Below, in pieces: positions 23,701 to 37,654 of a stretch of 64,000 bases of DNA. The stretch comes from Microvelia longipes (taxonomy: Eukaryota > Arthropoda > Insecta > Hemiptera > Veliidae): NCBI GenBank assembly GCA_018340805.1, contig JACMZG010001911.1, forward strand, positions 51,126,124-51,190,123. Reading direction: 5' to 3'. Every line of letters starts with the position of its first letter. Within the stretch, counting starts at the first letter, position 1. Below the pieces are notes generated by a model. It was not told the DNA's origin, searched no databases, and saw only the letters and a program-made list of their open reading frames with translations. The position numbers were made by a program, and so were the translations under genes.

Positions 23701-26700
23701 CTAAGACATGAATAATATAAGTATTACTTAAATACTGTAAAGACATGAGTAAGCCTTATTAGAGTATGTATGACTAATATGGTACACCCCCCCCCTCCAA
23801 GACTGGAGGGTACTGTTCTACCCTCAGAAGCCCATTTTATTATTAATTGTAATTCTCCCAAAATAAGGATAAGGAGAATTTATAAGTATAAGGATAATTT
23901 ATAATTATTAGGATAAGGATAATTTATGATTATAAGGATTAGGGTCATTTATAATTATAAGAATAATGATAATTTATGATTATAGGGATTAGGTAATTTA
24001 TAATTATGAGAATAAGGATAATTTATGATTATAAGGATTAGGATAATTTATAATTATGAGAATAAGGATAATTTATGATTATAAGGATTAGGATAATTTA
24101 TAATTATATTAATTAAGGAAAATAGGTTCTTTTCCTCCTTTTATAGGAGATAATTTCTTTATTACTGTAATCGCACAAGCAATTACATCTAGCACAGGCA
24201 TTTGCTTCATCTAATAGTCCTACAAACAAGGATGATCAAAGTTAGTTACCTTAGTTTTATGAATTTATTGGGTTTAGTCAATCTATTTAAAATTTAAATG
24301 CATATATAGTTAAATCTAATTTATGTGAATTATATGTTATTAGGTGCTCAAGAGGTTGTCTTACCCACTAGCCTGGATGGAAGGTATCACAGGCAGTGAA
24401 GATAAAGACTCGTTACCCTCATCCGCTGATTCTCACCCCTCTCAGTCATCTTCCGTTTTCTCCAAAGTTTTCTCAAGGTTTGAATTCTTCATTATCTTTT
24501 TAACTCTCCCTTAGACGCCTTTTCAAATTAACTTTTCAGTAATAGCAGCACTTGCTTTTTTATACTGCTGTTCCTCTTAAGACCATTTATTCATATTTTT
24601 GTTATAACTGCTTACAAAAGTAGTTGACATTCCTTCAAATTAGATGGCTTTCATCTTAGAGTAAGTCTTCATTGATGGCTGATACTAACAACGCTATTTC
24701 CCAAGGATATTTTACCAAGGTCTTAAGTATCGTTTTTTATCAAATTTTTACGTTTGAAAATTCTTATGTTATGAACTCTGTTTTTACTTCATGCTTATCA
24801 CTATTGGCATTTTATATTATTCAGAACATTTTTGTGAAAGGGCCTTCCTTACTGTGCCATGTTTAGAGTCTATTGTCAAAAGCCCATTTAATTGTATCTA
24901 CTCTTCACATTTGATTATTAATAATTAGCCAAATTGTAGCCAATTTTCTATTAAAAATGTTCAAAATATACATTATTTTTTTATAAGCCTTCTTATTAAA
25001 ACTATAATTTGCTTTATATTCTTCATAAAAGTTAGTTTCATTGCCAAATTATTCAACTATGATTTTAGTCTTAGGTTTGTTTAATTGATTTTAGAAACCC
25101 TACTGTTCAGACTATTTCAATTCAACACTTTATTATTTTTATATTTTTTTTATATTTTTGTGATTATTGGTCTCCATAATAGTTCAATATTTTGTTGTTA
25201 GGGACACTAAAGAGACTACTTAATGGTTGTTAATTATTTATTCATTACGATATTTCGCTTGTATTTCCAAGCATATTCATGTATAATCTAAAAAAGAAAA
25301 AGGAAAATATAAATGTTTTAGAATAATATTCATTGGAATACTGGTAACTTAGTCGTGCAAATGAATATAAATTACAAGATGAATTAAAAACTTAGAGAAA
25401 TAATAAGTTAGGGAAGTTCTAACTACGTCAGAAATTAAAAAGCTAGTGCTACCATATTAATATCTCTAAATTCTTCTAGGCCTAAAACACTTTATTATTT
25501 TATTGTCCGAGCCCCTTGTTTTATTATTACTACAGCATTTCATCTTTGTTATAACTAGAATTCGTAATTATTAATTACTTTTCGTCACCTACTAGCTGTT
25601 GGAAAAGTATTGTCCAAAAAGAGAAAAAGTGTGTAGGAAAAATAATATTTCTTAACAGAGATTTCATTATAACTGTCTAATGTTCTCAGAGGTTTTTATC
25701 ATGCTGTCTGTGTGGGTTTGCTTAAGCTAGAGAGTTAAAATTTGGCACAAAATGTTGTCTATTGGCAAAATACTTATTTATTGGTGCGATACTTAAAATT
25801 ATATGAAAAGTTTGTTTACACCTGTTAAAAATTTAGTTTTTCGCCACAAAAAATGCAATTAAACAAAACATGTAATAATGAAATTACAATGCTTTTTTCA
25901 ATTACATTATTGAAATTAATAAAAACTTGGTTGCTTAGTATGATAACTTGTTTTTTTAAGATTTTTGTGAACATGGAAAACGTAGTTTTGTATCACATAA
26001 TTAAACGGCTCTCTAATGTACTTTTTAAAGCTTTTATTAATTCATATTTTAAATACTTTTATTAATCTTAAATTATCACATCCTAGAAATTCGGTTAACT
26101 TGAGGTCGAGTTGAGCCTCCTTAAGCTTTTGGTAATCTTGACATTGAATGGAATTATCCATGTCACTCTGAAGTCATAAGACTAAACTTTGAATCAATAT
26201 TGAAGTTATGAAAAGAATTGGTTTTTGTTTTTCATATTTCAGATCAGTTAATTGATTAAATACATAAATATAATAAAATTATTTTTAGTTTTTAGTTTAT
26301 AAGTGCATATATTTATATTATTTTAGTATTTTATTAAGTATATATACGTTCCAAAGCTTCATGTGGGCACATATAAGAAACTTATATGTGGTATTTGGTA
26401 TTTTTTGGTATATGGAAACTTATGGTATTTTTTTATCAATATTTTTATTATTCATATTTTTTTAAAGATGTTTTACATTTAATAGTTTTTACTTAATTCT
26501 ACAAACAAATCAAAATATTATGCTAATGAATAAATATTGGTTACTTGTTCATTTATGAGTTTCTCACGTCATGAGATTATTGTTAAAATTATCTTCTGAA
26601 AATTGTTGTTTTCCTTTTCTTTTTCCTGTGTGAAGGTTTCATATTGTGTGTGTCTTGTTTTTTTTGTGCTTTACCATAATCCACTGGGTTAGTTCTCCGA

Positions 26701-29700
26701 TTAACATGGTGACTGATCTTGGTTCTGGATTGTTCACCAAGACACCAAGCGAAGACGGAAGTGCTAGATTTCAGTTTCCCCCGCCAGATACACCCCCTGT
26801 TACTTCTTCTTCTGCCCCTACCTCATTTTCTCCCTCAAATATCTTCAATGCGGTTGGGTAAGGCTGATATTTCCATCAAGAAAAAATCACATCCAATTAC
26901 AATCACTAGAATGAAGGAAACATTTTTTTAAAGTATTTTCTTATAATTTACAATATCTAGCTTTGATTTTGTAACTCTCATACATTGAATAATCAACATT
27001 AAATAAAGTGCATAAATTTTAACTTAAGTTTTTTTTATTAAATAAAGTCTGGTTACCTTTGTTGCTAAAAGTTAGTGACTAATAATAAATTCATGTTTAA
27101 AAGTTTGAAAAATATTATTTAAACCTAGAGAGCTTGTAGTTTTAATTTCAATTATAAGAGTGAAAACAATGGTTCTGCAACCAACCTATTCATTAGGGTT
27201 AACCCTAACCCTCTAACCTGTGCCTGAACTAAGGAAGAGGTCTAGGTACAATATATGACACTTTTGGATTCAAAACCTAAAACTAGAGGAAAATTTAAGA
27301 ATATTTTAAAAATCAATGTTTTCTTATACTAGCATATTTTCATTTGAAAATGGCACGTATGGGAGGTTGTTCGGATGATGGATTTTTCATTACAGTGACT
27401 GTATTATTTGGCTGCAACGACTCAATGTGCTTTGTATTTGTTTCATCCTATCTAAAATTTTGACAATAGCCAACTGTTGTTTAGTTTATTTAGTGATTTT
27501 GCTTTAGACTTTTATTTTTGATTTGATTTTTAGTTTCTTGTTGGAATTGATGTTGTACCTTTGATTTATCTTGATGTTTTCCTTTAATTAATGTTTGAAA
27601 CTATTTTTTGGTGTTGTGTGAAAATTACTGTTTAAGTTTATTATTTGTTATCAATAGAGCCCTTATTATCAGTGCCTTATTACATTGGCATTTATTTATT
27701 AATTTTTATATCACATATATTATAGTATACTTACGGAAAATGATTATGTGGTTCATGGTATCTTTGGGAAAAAGGTTCTACACAAACACCCAGGGTGTAT
27801 TGTTGTTATTGTTTCATTACAACTTGTTCATTACATTCAAACATGTGATTAAAAAATAAATGTTAAAATATTATTAAAGCAAGAGACTTGGCATCGTGTT
27901 AAATCTTCCCAATTTTTCTGGAAATACCGTGAATTTGAAACAAAATAGAACTTAGAATTACGTTTAGATTGTTTGTAAAATGGGAGTATTGTCAATTGAA
28001 TATCATCATACTTAAAGAAATATACCTTGTCAAATGATATTTCTTTTTCCAAAAATCTCATTGACAAAAGAATTGCAAATGACTTGAATATTTCTTTACA
28101 ATTCAATACACCCATCCTTCCACCCACTTAGCTCTTAACAACTAAAAATTAGCTATTATAAGTACACAATGAGAGGTAATTTAATTTATTATAGTATTTT
28201 TTTTAATAGTTACTTTGTTTTTGTTTGTTTATTTTGTTGCATCTCAAAATTGATGTTGTATGTCATTGATCTTTAATTTATTTAAAGTAAATGCTTGAAT
28301 TCTGTTTCTTAGATTTGCTGTATTTATGTTATTTTATTTGTGTTGTATTGATTTATTAAACTTATCAATAGGATTTGTAGGATATTGAAATGAAAATTGA
28401 CATCTTTAAATTATTTAAGTGTTTCAAATCTTTTAAGTACATCCATGACATTAAATTTATAGCTTAAACAATTGTAAATCAGAATAACAAGGAGAAGATA
28501 TGCTTCTAGAGGGAGGACTCCAGGATAAAGAGTCTGGTAACATGGCAATTTTTATGTGGTACCACAACTATACTTACACTTCCTCCACAGAGACTAGACT
28601 CTTCACCCCTCTTCAACTCCTATTGGCTAAACATTTTAAATGCTCCTTATAAACGGCAGGCATTTTTAATTATTTTAATGATGTCACATTAAACCATTTT
28701 ATGCAACACAAAAAAATTAAAGAATATATTATATAGATAATATTTAAAACTTATTTTTAGTTTATACTTCAAAATAATGTAATATTAACATGAAATCATA
28801 ATTAATATAAAAAATAATCTCTAAAGTACCGTTATATACCGCAACGGTACTGTTGTATCCTCTTTTAGTATTAAAGTATATTTGAATCAGATAAACATCA
28901 ATTATTACAATCATAGTAATAATTTATTGTAACAAACGGAAATCTTTATTAAAAGGCAAAAGATTATAGTATGGATTTATTTATTTATGTAATATTTTTA
29001 ATTGTTTAACAACTACTATCAGAAGTGATTGCAAGTGAATCTAACTTCTCAGCTTTTTCTATCTACCTAGCAGACAGAATTTGGCTTGGCTATCAAACTT
29101 ATTCTGCTTGCCAGTAAAACCTAGCAAATGTCTTTTCCCCTAAAATATTAAATTTTCACTACAGGAAATATGTTCCCTTATGTGTTCTGTGTTGTGATCA
29201 TCTTCAGTATTAATTTTTAGTTTTATCAAAACTACTTTCTATCATTTGAATTTTAAATTTGTATTATTTATTTGGTCCTATGTAATAGTATACTTATGTA
29301 ATATTTTTGACTTCATGAAAGTAAACTAGATTACTAAATAACAAAATTAGTTCAATCAATAATCATTGTCTTTGCTGAAACAATTTGATTTGGTGAGTCT
29401 AGACAGCATAAATCATGTGATCAGAAACCATTTTTTTAATTTAAGTTCTACTTATATTTGTATCTAATAAAATTGTTATTTTTCAGGAGGCCATCTGTTG
29501 GTACTTTCATACGCCAGCAACACCATCAGTTCAAATCTGGTCCAAAACTAGACTACAGGTCCATGGTCTCAGTCGAAGACATGCCCGAATTATTTGTTTC
29601 ATTTGATAGTGAGTACACTTTTTATTCGAAATCTCATTTTGGCTTTTATGTTACATATCTAGAGTTCAGATAGATTAAATTACATTTTGTACACTTGTTA

Positions 29701-32700
29701 TAATTTTATTATTCAATTTGGAATTATAATGGAATGTAGAAATTATATATAATATCTTTATAAACATGTACTATTAAATTTATAGTATTAAATTATTTTA
29801 TTATATATTTTTCATAATTAAATCAATTTTAAGTCATATCATACAATTTATGGAATTATTTATAAAATTGAAATTATAAATAACTTTACTTTGCTGTACT
29901 GTCTTAGCTGTGTCCTTTTCTGTTATTCATTTGTTTTGGATTCTTTCCATTGGCTATTATATATGCCAGAAATCACAAAATAAATTAATTATCTGCTTTT
30001 CATTTATTTATAAACAATTACTGCAATTATAGATTAAACCAACCAAAAGCATTGCCTTTTGGCAAACCAGCAGATTTATTCAGCAGTTTAAGTAGGTCAT
30101 GGCTTACTTGAACCAAATTCCAAAAGCATTGCCTTTTGGTTAACCAGCAGATCATTGTGTATTTAAACGAAATGTAAATATTTTAGGATATAACTTTATT
30201 TGAGCTGAATTAGGAATCACAAATTTAAATTGTACATCTATTTTTAGAAATATTCGAACTCAGCTAATGCAGAAATTTGAACTAAACTAACATGTAGACA
30301 TTTTAGTAAATGATACAATAGTTTTACTATTAGTATACTACACATGGTTAGCATTGTTTTATTTTTTTTATTAATCAAATATTTTTTCCCAGATCTAAAC
30401 AACAAAATACTACTTCCTACTCTTACAAATGCTGTAAATGAAATTATTATTTCAATAAAATTATTGAGGCTGTCCTATATTGCTTTAACTATATGTTTAT
30501 GGTGACTATAAACCACCAGTTATCTAAAAAATTAACAAAAGTTTCACTTATTATCGCATTCTATGTTTCTTGAGATTTTGAAACTAACACATTTTTACTA
30601 CATAGAAAATATGCAAACCCTATCTACTGGACAAACCCTGCTGGCTGGACACATTCATAAAATATTAGGCTTGGCCTTCAATAATTCATGGTTACATTTT
30701 TTAAACTTCATGTTTTTGTCAGCTTTGCATGATAATAATTTTTATGATTAATAAGATCATGTGTTCAATGTTCAGTGAAATATAACCAACAATTGATTTG
30801 GGTCATCATTTAGACAAAATATTATTGATTAAAGAATTTGAATAAATGTCCTTATATTCAGTTTAAGACATTACAGGCAAAATAAACAACAACAGCAGAA
30901 TGTACAAAGAAGTCCTATCATACACTAATGTTATATTTAACAGTTTTTAGAAATTACATTCATTAATACTCTATCTTTTACATCATATTACCAAATAAGA
31001 AATAACTTTAACAATTTAAATCAATGTTATCAGCAAACGACCAATATATTCTCACGAAATATTTAATGTATCAATACCAATTATATTTTTACCAATATAT
31101 TCCTCTAACAAATAATATAGAGGTTATTTTGCTTAACCAAAAAGAATTGCTGTTATCATCCAGTAATAGGTCCACTTGTTGATTCTACCCCTCTATATTT
31201 CAATAATCTATTCAAACTAAATACAAGTTTCACTTACTGTATCCTATATTCATCATAAATATGCACAATTTAGCCTTCTATGTTTTAATTATTTTTTTCA
31301 TTAGTTATTTTAGTATTTTTCTCAATATTTAGAAGTAGCTGACTTTGCTTGTATACTTATATTAATTGTATCTGTTTACTGAGAGTGAATCTTAGCTTTC
31401 TTCTTTCTTAATTAGCTAATTATCCATCTGTAAAACAGATATTTTTTTAATTGAATATTTAGATTAGTGGTTTAGTAGATAAATTTATAATGGTCTGATC
31501 ATAAACATTAATTGATTTTAACTAAAAAAAAAAATCTCCAATTTTTTTGTCGAGTAATACAACAACAATTCTAAATGTTACAATTATTAAAAGTTATTGC
31601 AGTGTTCTAAGTTTAATCTTCTGATTAGTTTTTATTTATTTTTTTGGTACTTTGCTTTTAAAAGCAGGAGCCAAAAATTAGTGCTCAATGGAATTTTCCC
31701 AGTTCATCCTACTTTTTACCTGAATTGTTTAGTTCTTATTCCTTGTTATAAAACCTATATAGGTAAACAGAATAATATAGGTATTCTATATAGGTAAATC
31801 GACCAAAAGTAATCTGGGGCATTTTTGCGCAAAGAAAACTTTATTTTAAAGATCTGATGTACTTTAGGCAGATCACTAATTATGAACTGCCACTGAAATA
31901 AGGAAAATGAATTAAAGAACATACTTTTGATCAGTGTTTTACATTTTTAAGCTGATTGTAAGAATTTTAATCATTTGCCTACAACCATTATTTTATTTTA
32001 ACCAACGATTATTTTATCTCATAAGCATTATGAGTCAACTTTAATATAAGACCCATAGAGGAATATAGTTAAAACTTAAAACTATATTAGTTATACCTAA
32101 TCAGTGATGAGACCAAACAAAAATTGTCATAATCTAATGCTATCAAAGCAAGCCAAATGAGAAATTATTTTTTCTTATCAATTGATTGAAAGCCTTAAAG
32201 ATGATCAATAAGAATACAATTTTAGGGTTCCTTCTTATCTAATTTCTTAGTGAATTAAAAAAATTGGAGCCATACACAAACTCCCAAAGAGCCCCATGTG
32301 GCAGCTTCTTGACCCCTGCATTATTATAAAATATATCAGGTGAGTAAAAAAACCCTTTTACTGCAAATCACTTTTACACAGTTTTTGGGTCCTCCTGGTG
32401 TACTCAAATACAGCTTCCTTAGTATTACTCTGTTTTCAAATAGGAATTTAATTTTAGTTTATTTTACTTATTTCGTTTTTCATGTTTAATGTTTGTGATC
32501 CCATTTTTAACATATTTAGACTAGGTATGTAGTTTTGTTGTTAGATCAGGTAATTTATATTTGTGTATTTTTATATATTTTTATTTATTGAACTCATTTT
32601 AATGTTTCATTCTTGTAATTGAATAAGGTGTTCAAGTGTCAAATTATTTTAAAGTTGTTTATTTTACAAGAAATGAAAAATCTTAATGCCAAAAAATATT

Positions 32701-35700
32701 TTATAATAAAAATAAGCGTTATTTTCTGATGGAAAGGCGGTAAAAGCATAATTTCCAATGAAAGCGGTAATAGTTCCAATGATAGACCATAATTTCCAAT
32801 GAAAAGACGGTAAAAGCATAATTTCCAATAAAAAGATGGTAAAAGCATAATTTCCAATGAAAAGACGGTTAAAAAGCATACTTTCCAATGAAAAGACGGT
32901 AAAAGCATAATTTCCAATGAAAAGACGGTAAAAGCATAATTGTTTGATGAAAAGACAGTAAAAGCATAATTCCTTGATGTAAAGACGGTAAATGTATAAT
33001 TTTCTAATGAAAAGAGGATAAAAGCATAATTTTCTGATAAAATGATAAAATTTCTTTAAAAATATAAAAAACCTTTTTTTATTAGTCATGAATTCTGATG
33101 TATTACATTATTTCTTTTTTTACACCTTATATTTATATGGATATGGGTTATAAAGAGGAAATAATTACTGCTAACAAACTTCAGAGGTTCTTTCAGAATA
33201 ATTGCTATTTCAGTAATTAGCAAATTCAGAATAATTAAAAAAAATCAGTAATTTTCTTTTACTTTTTCTATTATATCATACCCACTAAATATTTTAACAC
33301 ATTTCTAAAGGAAAAATGAGCTTATCAGACTAGGATAATGAGAGGGGATGTGGTTTTTTTAAATTATGTCCGTGTGTAATACATACAACATCATTTCTTA
33401 TTATTTTTATAAACAACACTTATTTTAATAATAAAACAGGGACTTGTTTAGGAAATGGAGTGCTACTTACAGGGAACTAATGTTCTGTTTAGGATTAGAT
33501 ACTTCTTCATATATATCTGATTCATTTAAATTGTGCCTTTATAATAAGTTAACTGTGTAGATATAGATTGTATAGTATAGTTATGTATATATAGAGTTAA
33601 AATATACATATTGTATGCTTCTTAGGTGCACTTATTAGTATAGAACCAGTAGACATTGCACTTTAGATAATTAAATTCACTTCTAAATTAATTATAATAT
33701 CTTGTAAATTTATTTTCTATAACTAATGTAATGAAAGAGAATATCATTCTGTGATAAATTTAATTTATATTATTTTAGAATTTCAATTTCAAACACTGTA
33801 TCAGTGACTTGGTCACAAAATTACAAGGCAGGGGCACCGTTGACGTGAATAGCTTGGAAATCTATTTACCCCAATGTTAATAATAATTAAAATAGGTACG
33901 TAAAAAATAATTTATAGACGTGTTTTAATGAGATATTTTATTTTTATAATTCACCAATAAATTCTAGTAATAAACAGTTATTTAACGAAAGATAAAGCAA
34001 ATAAATTACTAAATGCTTACTTCTTTAGTAAGCATTAGTTTAAACACTTAAACTATCAAATTGCTTAAGTGTGGGCACTAATGTTGAAATATCAGTTAAA
34101 ACTAATGTTAAAATGTCAATTAAAACTCGTGTTAAAATTGAATTCAAGAGAAACCAAAACAAGTTAGTGCCCCCTTTAAATATCCATTTTGATAAAAACT
34201 ATGATTGTCATTGTTAGTTTAATTAGGAATGTATTTGGATTCTGGAGTGCACCTCTTTTGTAATAATTCATATTAGTTAATTATCTACTTTGATTTAAAA
34301 AATTAACAGACTCAAATATTTGTATAAAATAAAAGTCATCTTCTTTATGTTTATAAAGTTTTATTTTATCTTCATCTTTATATTATATAAGCAGTTTTTT
34401 ATTGAGTACAGCCGTTCAGTTATTGGCTCGATTTTAGTTTATACTTTAAAAAGAAAGGATACCATATAAAGATAATTAACTAATCCCTATAACACTTTTT
34501 TGAGCTTTCTGCCAATTTGTATTGAATATGACCTGTCTGAGTGTCTAAAAAAGTAAATAAAAAATGGAAAATTAAAAATATGGTAGGTAAACTACAAATG
34601 TCGAGTTGGGTGTTCTTTTCAAAGTTTTTTGGGGCCCTGAGTAGAATAAAACTAGTCTGGAGTCAATCTGAGTACTCATAGTACTGAAACCCAGGTGTCT
34701 GAGTTGGAATCATGGTTACAGAGGTTTTTTTCATGTATATTTACTTTGTTATTTTTTTACAGCAAAATAATTTTGGCCCAGTGGTCTGCAAGCCAGGCAA
34801 CTTTCCTTTTATAATGCAGTTTTTTGTGCTTAACAATCCATTTGTTGCTTAAGTTTATGCTTTATAATTTGAGTAATTACTCAATTTATAAAATTAAGTA
34901 ACTCTTTCAATTATAGTATTTTTCAAAGGAAAGGTGCTAACACTTTTCAGTATTAATGAGAGTTTTTAAACTTGAGGTGCTAGTGCAAAATAAGTATTTA
35001 ATTAGGCAAATAAGTATTAACTGAGCTAACTAGTGCAAAATAAGTATTAACTGAGCTAACTAGTGCAAATAAGTATTACTGAGCTAACTAGTGCAAAAGA
35101 AGGTATTAACTGAGCTAACTAGTGCAAAATAAGTATTAACTGAGCTAACTAGTGCAAAATAAGTATTAACTGAGCTAACTAGTGCAAATAAGTATTAACT
35201 GAGCTAACTAGTGCAAAATAAGTATTAACTGAGCTAACTGTGCAAAATAAGTATTAACTGAGCTAACTAGTGCTGAGCTAATGCAAAATAGTATTTAACT
35301 GGCTAACCAAATAAAGTATTAACTGAGCTACTAGTGCAAATAAGTATTAACTGAGCTAACTAGTGCAAAATAAGTATTAACTGAGCTAACTAGTGCAAAA
35401 TAAGTATTAACTGAGCTAACTAGTGCAAAAACTGGCGTGCACTGCCAATTTTGGAGGCATAATTTTGTATAAAAATTAGATAAGTATGAAACTTTGAAAA
35501 ATACAGGAACAACTAGTTAGTGCTTTATAGCTGTGTAACTGCTTAAGTTATAAAGCATAAATTGGAAACTTAAGCGAGAAATGGATTGCTAAGCACGGAA
35601 ACACGCATTGCAAAGGCAATTCGCCCGACATGAGGACCACCATGCCAACATTTTTTACTATAACAGAACCAACTATGGTACTGACATAATTTTGGTTATT

Positions 35701-37585
35701 CTAGAACTCATCTAAAATTACTCTCTTAAAAAATTATTTGGAACTATCAAGCTAAATTTATAATAAAATATTGTTACTATTAGGATAAGAATTAACATTA
35801 GTTTAATTTATAAAAATTAAACAGTAATCTGAAATAAATACATGTAGCTATTAATGAAATTTTCATTATTGTAAGTGTTGTTTATAATCTATAAATTTTT
35901 AATAATTTTGATTAAACCTATTTAACTAATCATAAATTGGTTTCTTAAGACATTCCTATTTTAGGTAGTGTTGCTCTTTCAAATCTAATTAGTAGTTGCC
36001 GTAAAAAATGGGTGTTAGGAATACTTAAAAACTCGAATACTGTCCTAAAATGGTATAACTATGTTTGTAGGATAATACAAAGGATTTATCCACTTTTTTC
36101 TTTTGCTTGTTTACTTTTTTCTTGGGTTTTAAATTTCCTGCATTGTAATAGTTAAAAGTTTGACCCATATTCGCTTGAAATTACTATGTTTAAGTGCCTT
36201 TAGATACTAAAAACCAAGTATAATTTGTGGTGTGAAAAATGAATATGTATTCAATTTTCTTGTTAGTCGAATGGCTGAAACAGTTGGATTTGGAGATTAT
36301 GTCTATATTAAAATTCCTTCTTTAAGATAAACCGTTAAATTTGGGCTAAATAAAGATAAATCTGACATGGGCTAAATAAAGACCATATTAAGCTATAGAA
36401 GAGAACAGTTTTGTTGGGCAAGTTATGCAACTTTTGATGCTGTATTTATGAAATCTAAGACTCATACCTCATCTACATGTGTAGTTCTCGAGTTATTTTA
36501 GTTTAAAAAAGTTTAAATTTTCATGTTTTTTAAATAGGATATAAAAAAATAGGTACTTAAAATCTTATTATTCAAAATCTATGATGTATTTTTCCTATTA
36601 TTATTTGTTGTTTTAATCTTACTATTAGATTGTAATCATCTTGAAAACTAGTATTTTTAAATGATTGAAACCTATGGTTCATTTAATTTTTTAGTTTTAC
36701 TTTTAGTTAATTTAGGGTTCAGTTATAAATTTTTTAGTAGAATACAGTAAAGTATATAATTTTGGAATGACGAAGTTGATACAAGTTGTTCTTGTATGCC
36801 TTTAGGTCCTTGGATTTTCTTTGAAAATTCTTTAAAAAATTGAACATTATTAGCTTTTTTTACAAATTACATTATTAATCAATTAATATAAAACTAGCTT
36901 TTGACTATTACGATAATTTTCAGTGCTTTATCATTTAGAAGCAGCCCTTCTTTATTATAAATGACTTCTTATGCAAATACAAATACATAATTATAATTTG
37001 ATTCATTCCACATCTCAGTAATTATTGGATTGAAATTTGAGGTGTGATCTAACTAAGGTCAGGTGGTGTGTGTGTATGTGTTTGCTCTCTCCACGTGGTG
37101 ATATTGGTGTATAGTTCATGCACCACTCTTCCCTCAACTAGAAGAGCTGGGTATGTCTACATCATCTTTCTACAATTTCTTTCTCCTTTTTCTCTTTCAT
37201 CTGCATTCGTTATACTATTTTGATAAGAATAAACTTTGAAATTTTGTTCAATTTGTTTGTATTTTTATGCATGGATTTCTTATTATTTTATCATATTAGA
37301 TGGTCTGAATTACCCTGGCTTATAGAATATTATTATATAATTTATTCTTATCCATTTTAAGCCATTTGCTGTATCTTTAAGACATATCTACTATGTAGTG
37401 ACAAATTATACAAGTAACCAAGGCCTCTTAAAAGACTAAAGAATTATAAAATAAATCTGTTGAATATTACCAATGGATCAAATTTGTTAATAAATAGATC
37501 TATGAATAATATATTATTATTTATACCTCCTCTCCACTTTATTATAGATTTCCTTTAAAAAATATATATACATACATAGACACAC

Positions 37586-37616
<31 letters not shown>

Positions 37617-37622
37617 CACACA

Positions 37623-37654
<32 letters not shown>

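Noticed and set aside
27190..27215. Interstitial telomere-like TTAGGG sequence
   Set aside because: It is only about two units, in a palindromic TTAGGGTTAACCCTAACCCT. Insect telomere repeat is usually TTAGG, and no array is present.
32639..33089. 92- and 141-codon minus-strand frames with repeated peptide
   Set aside because: They lie wholly in the 29-base tandem array, and the repeat alone explains the open frames.
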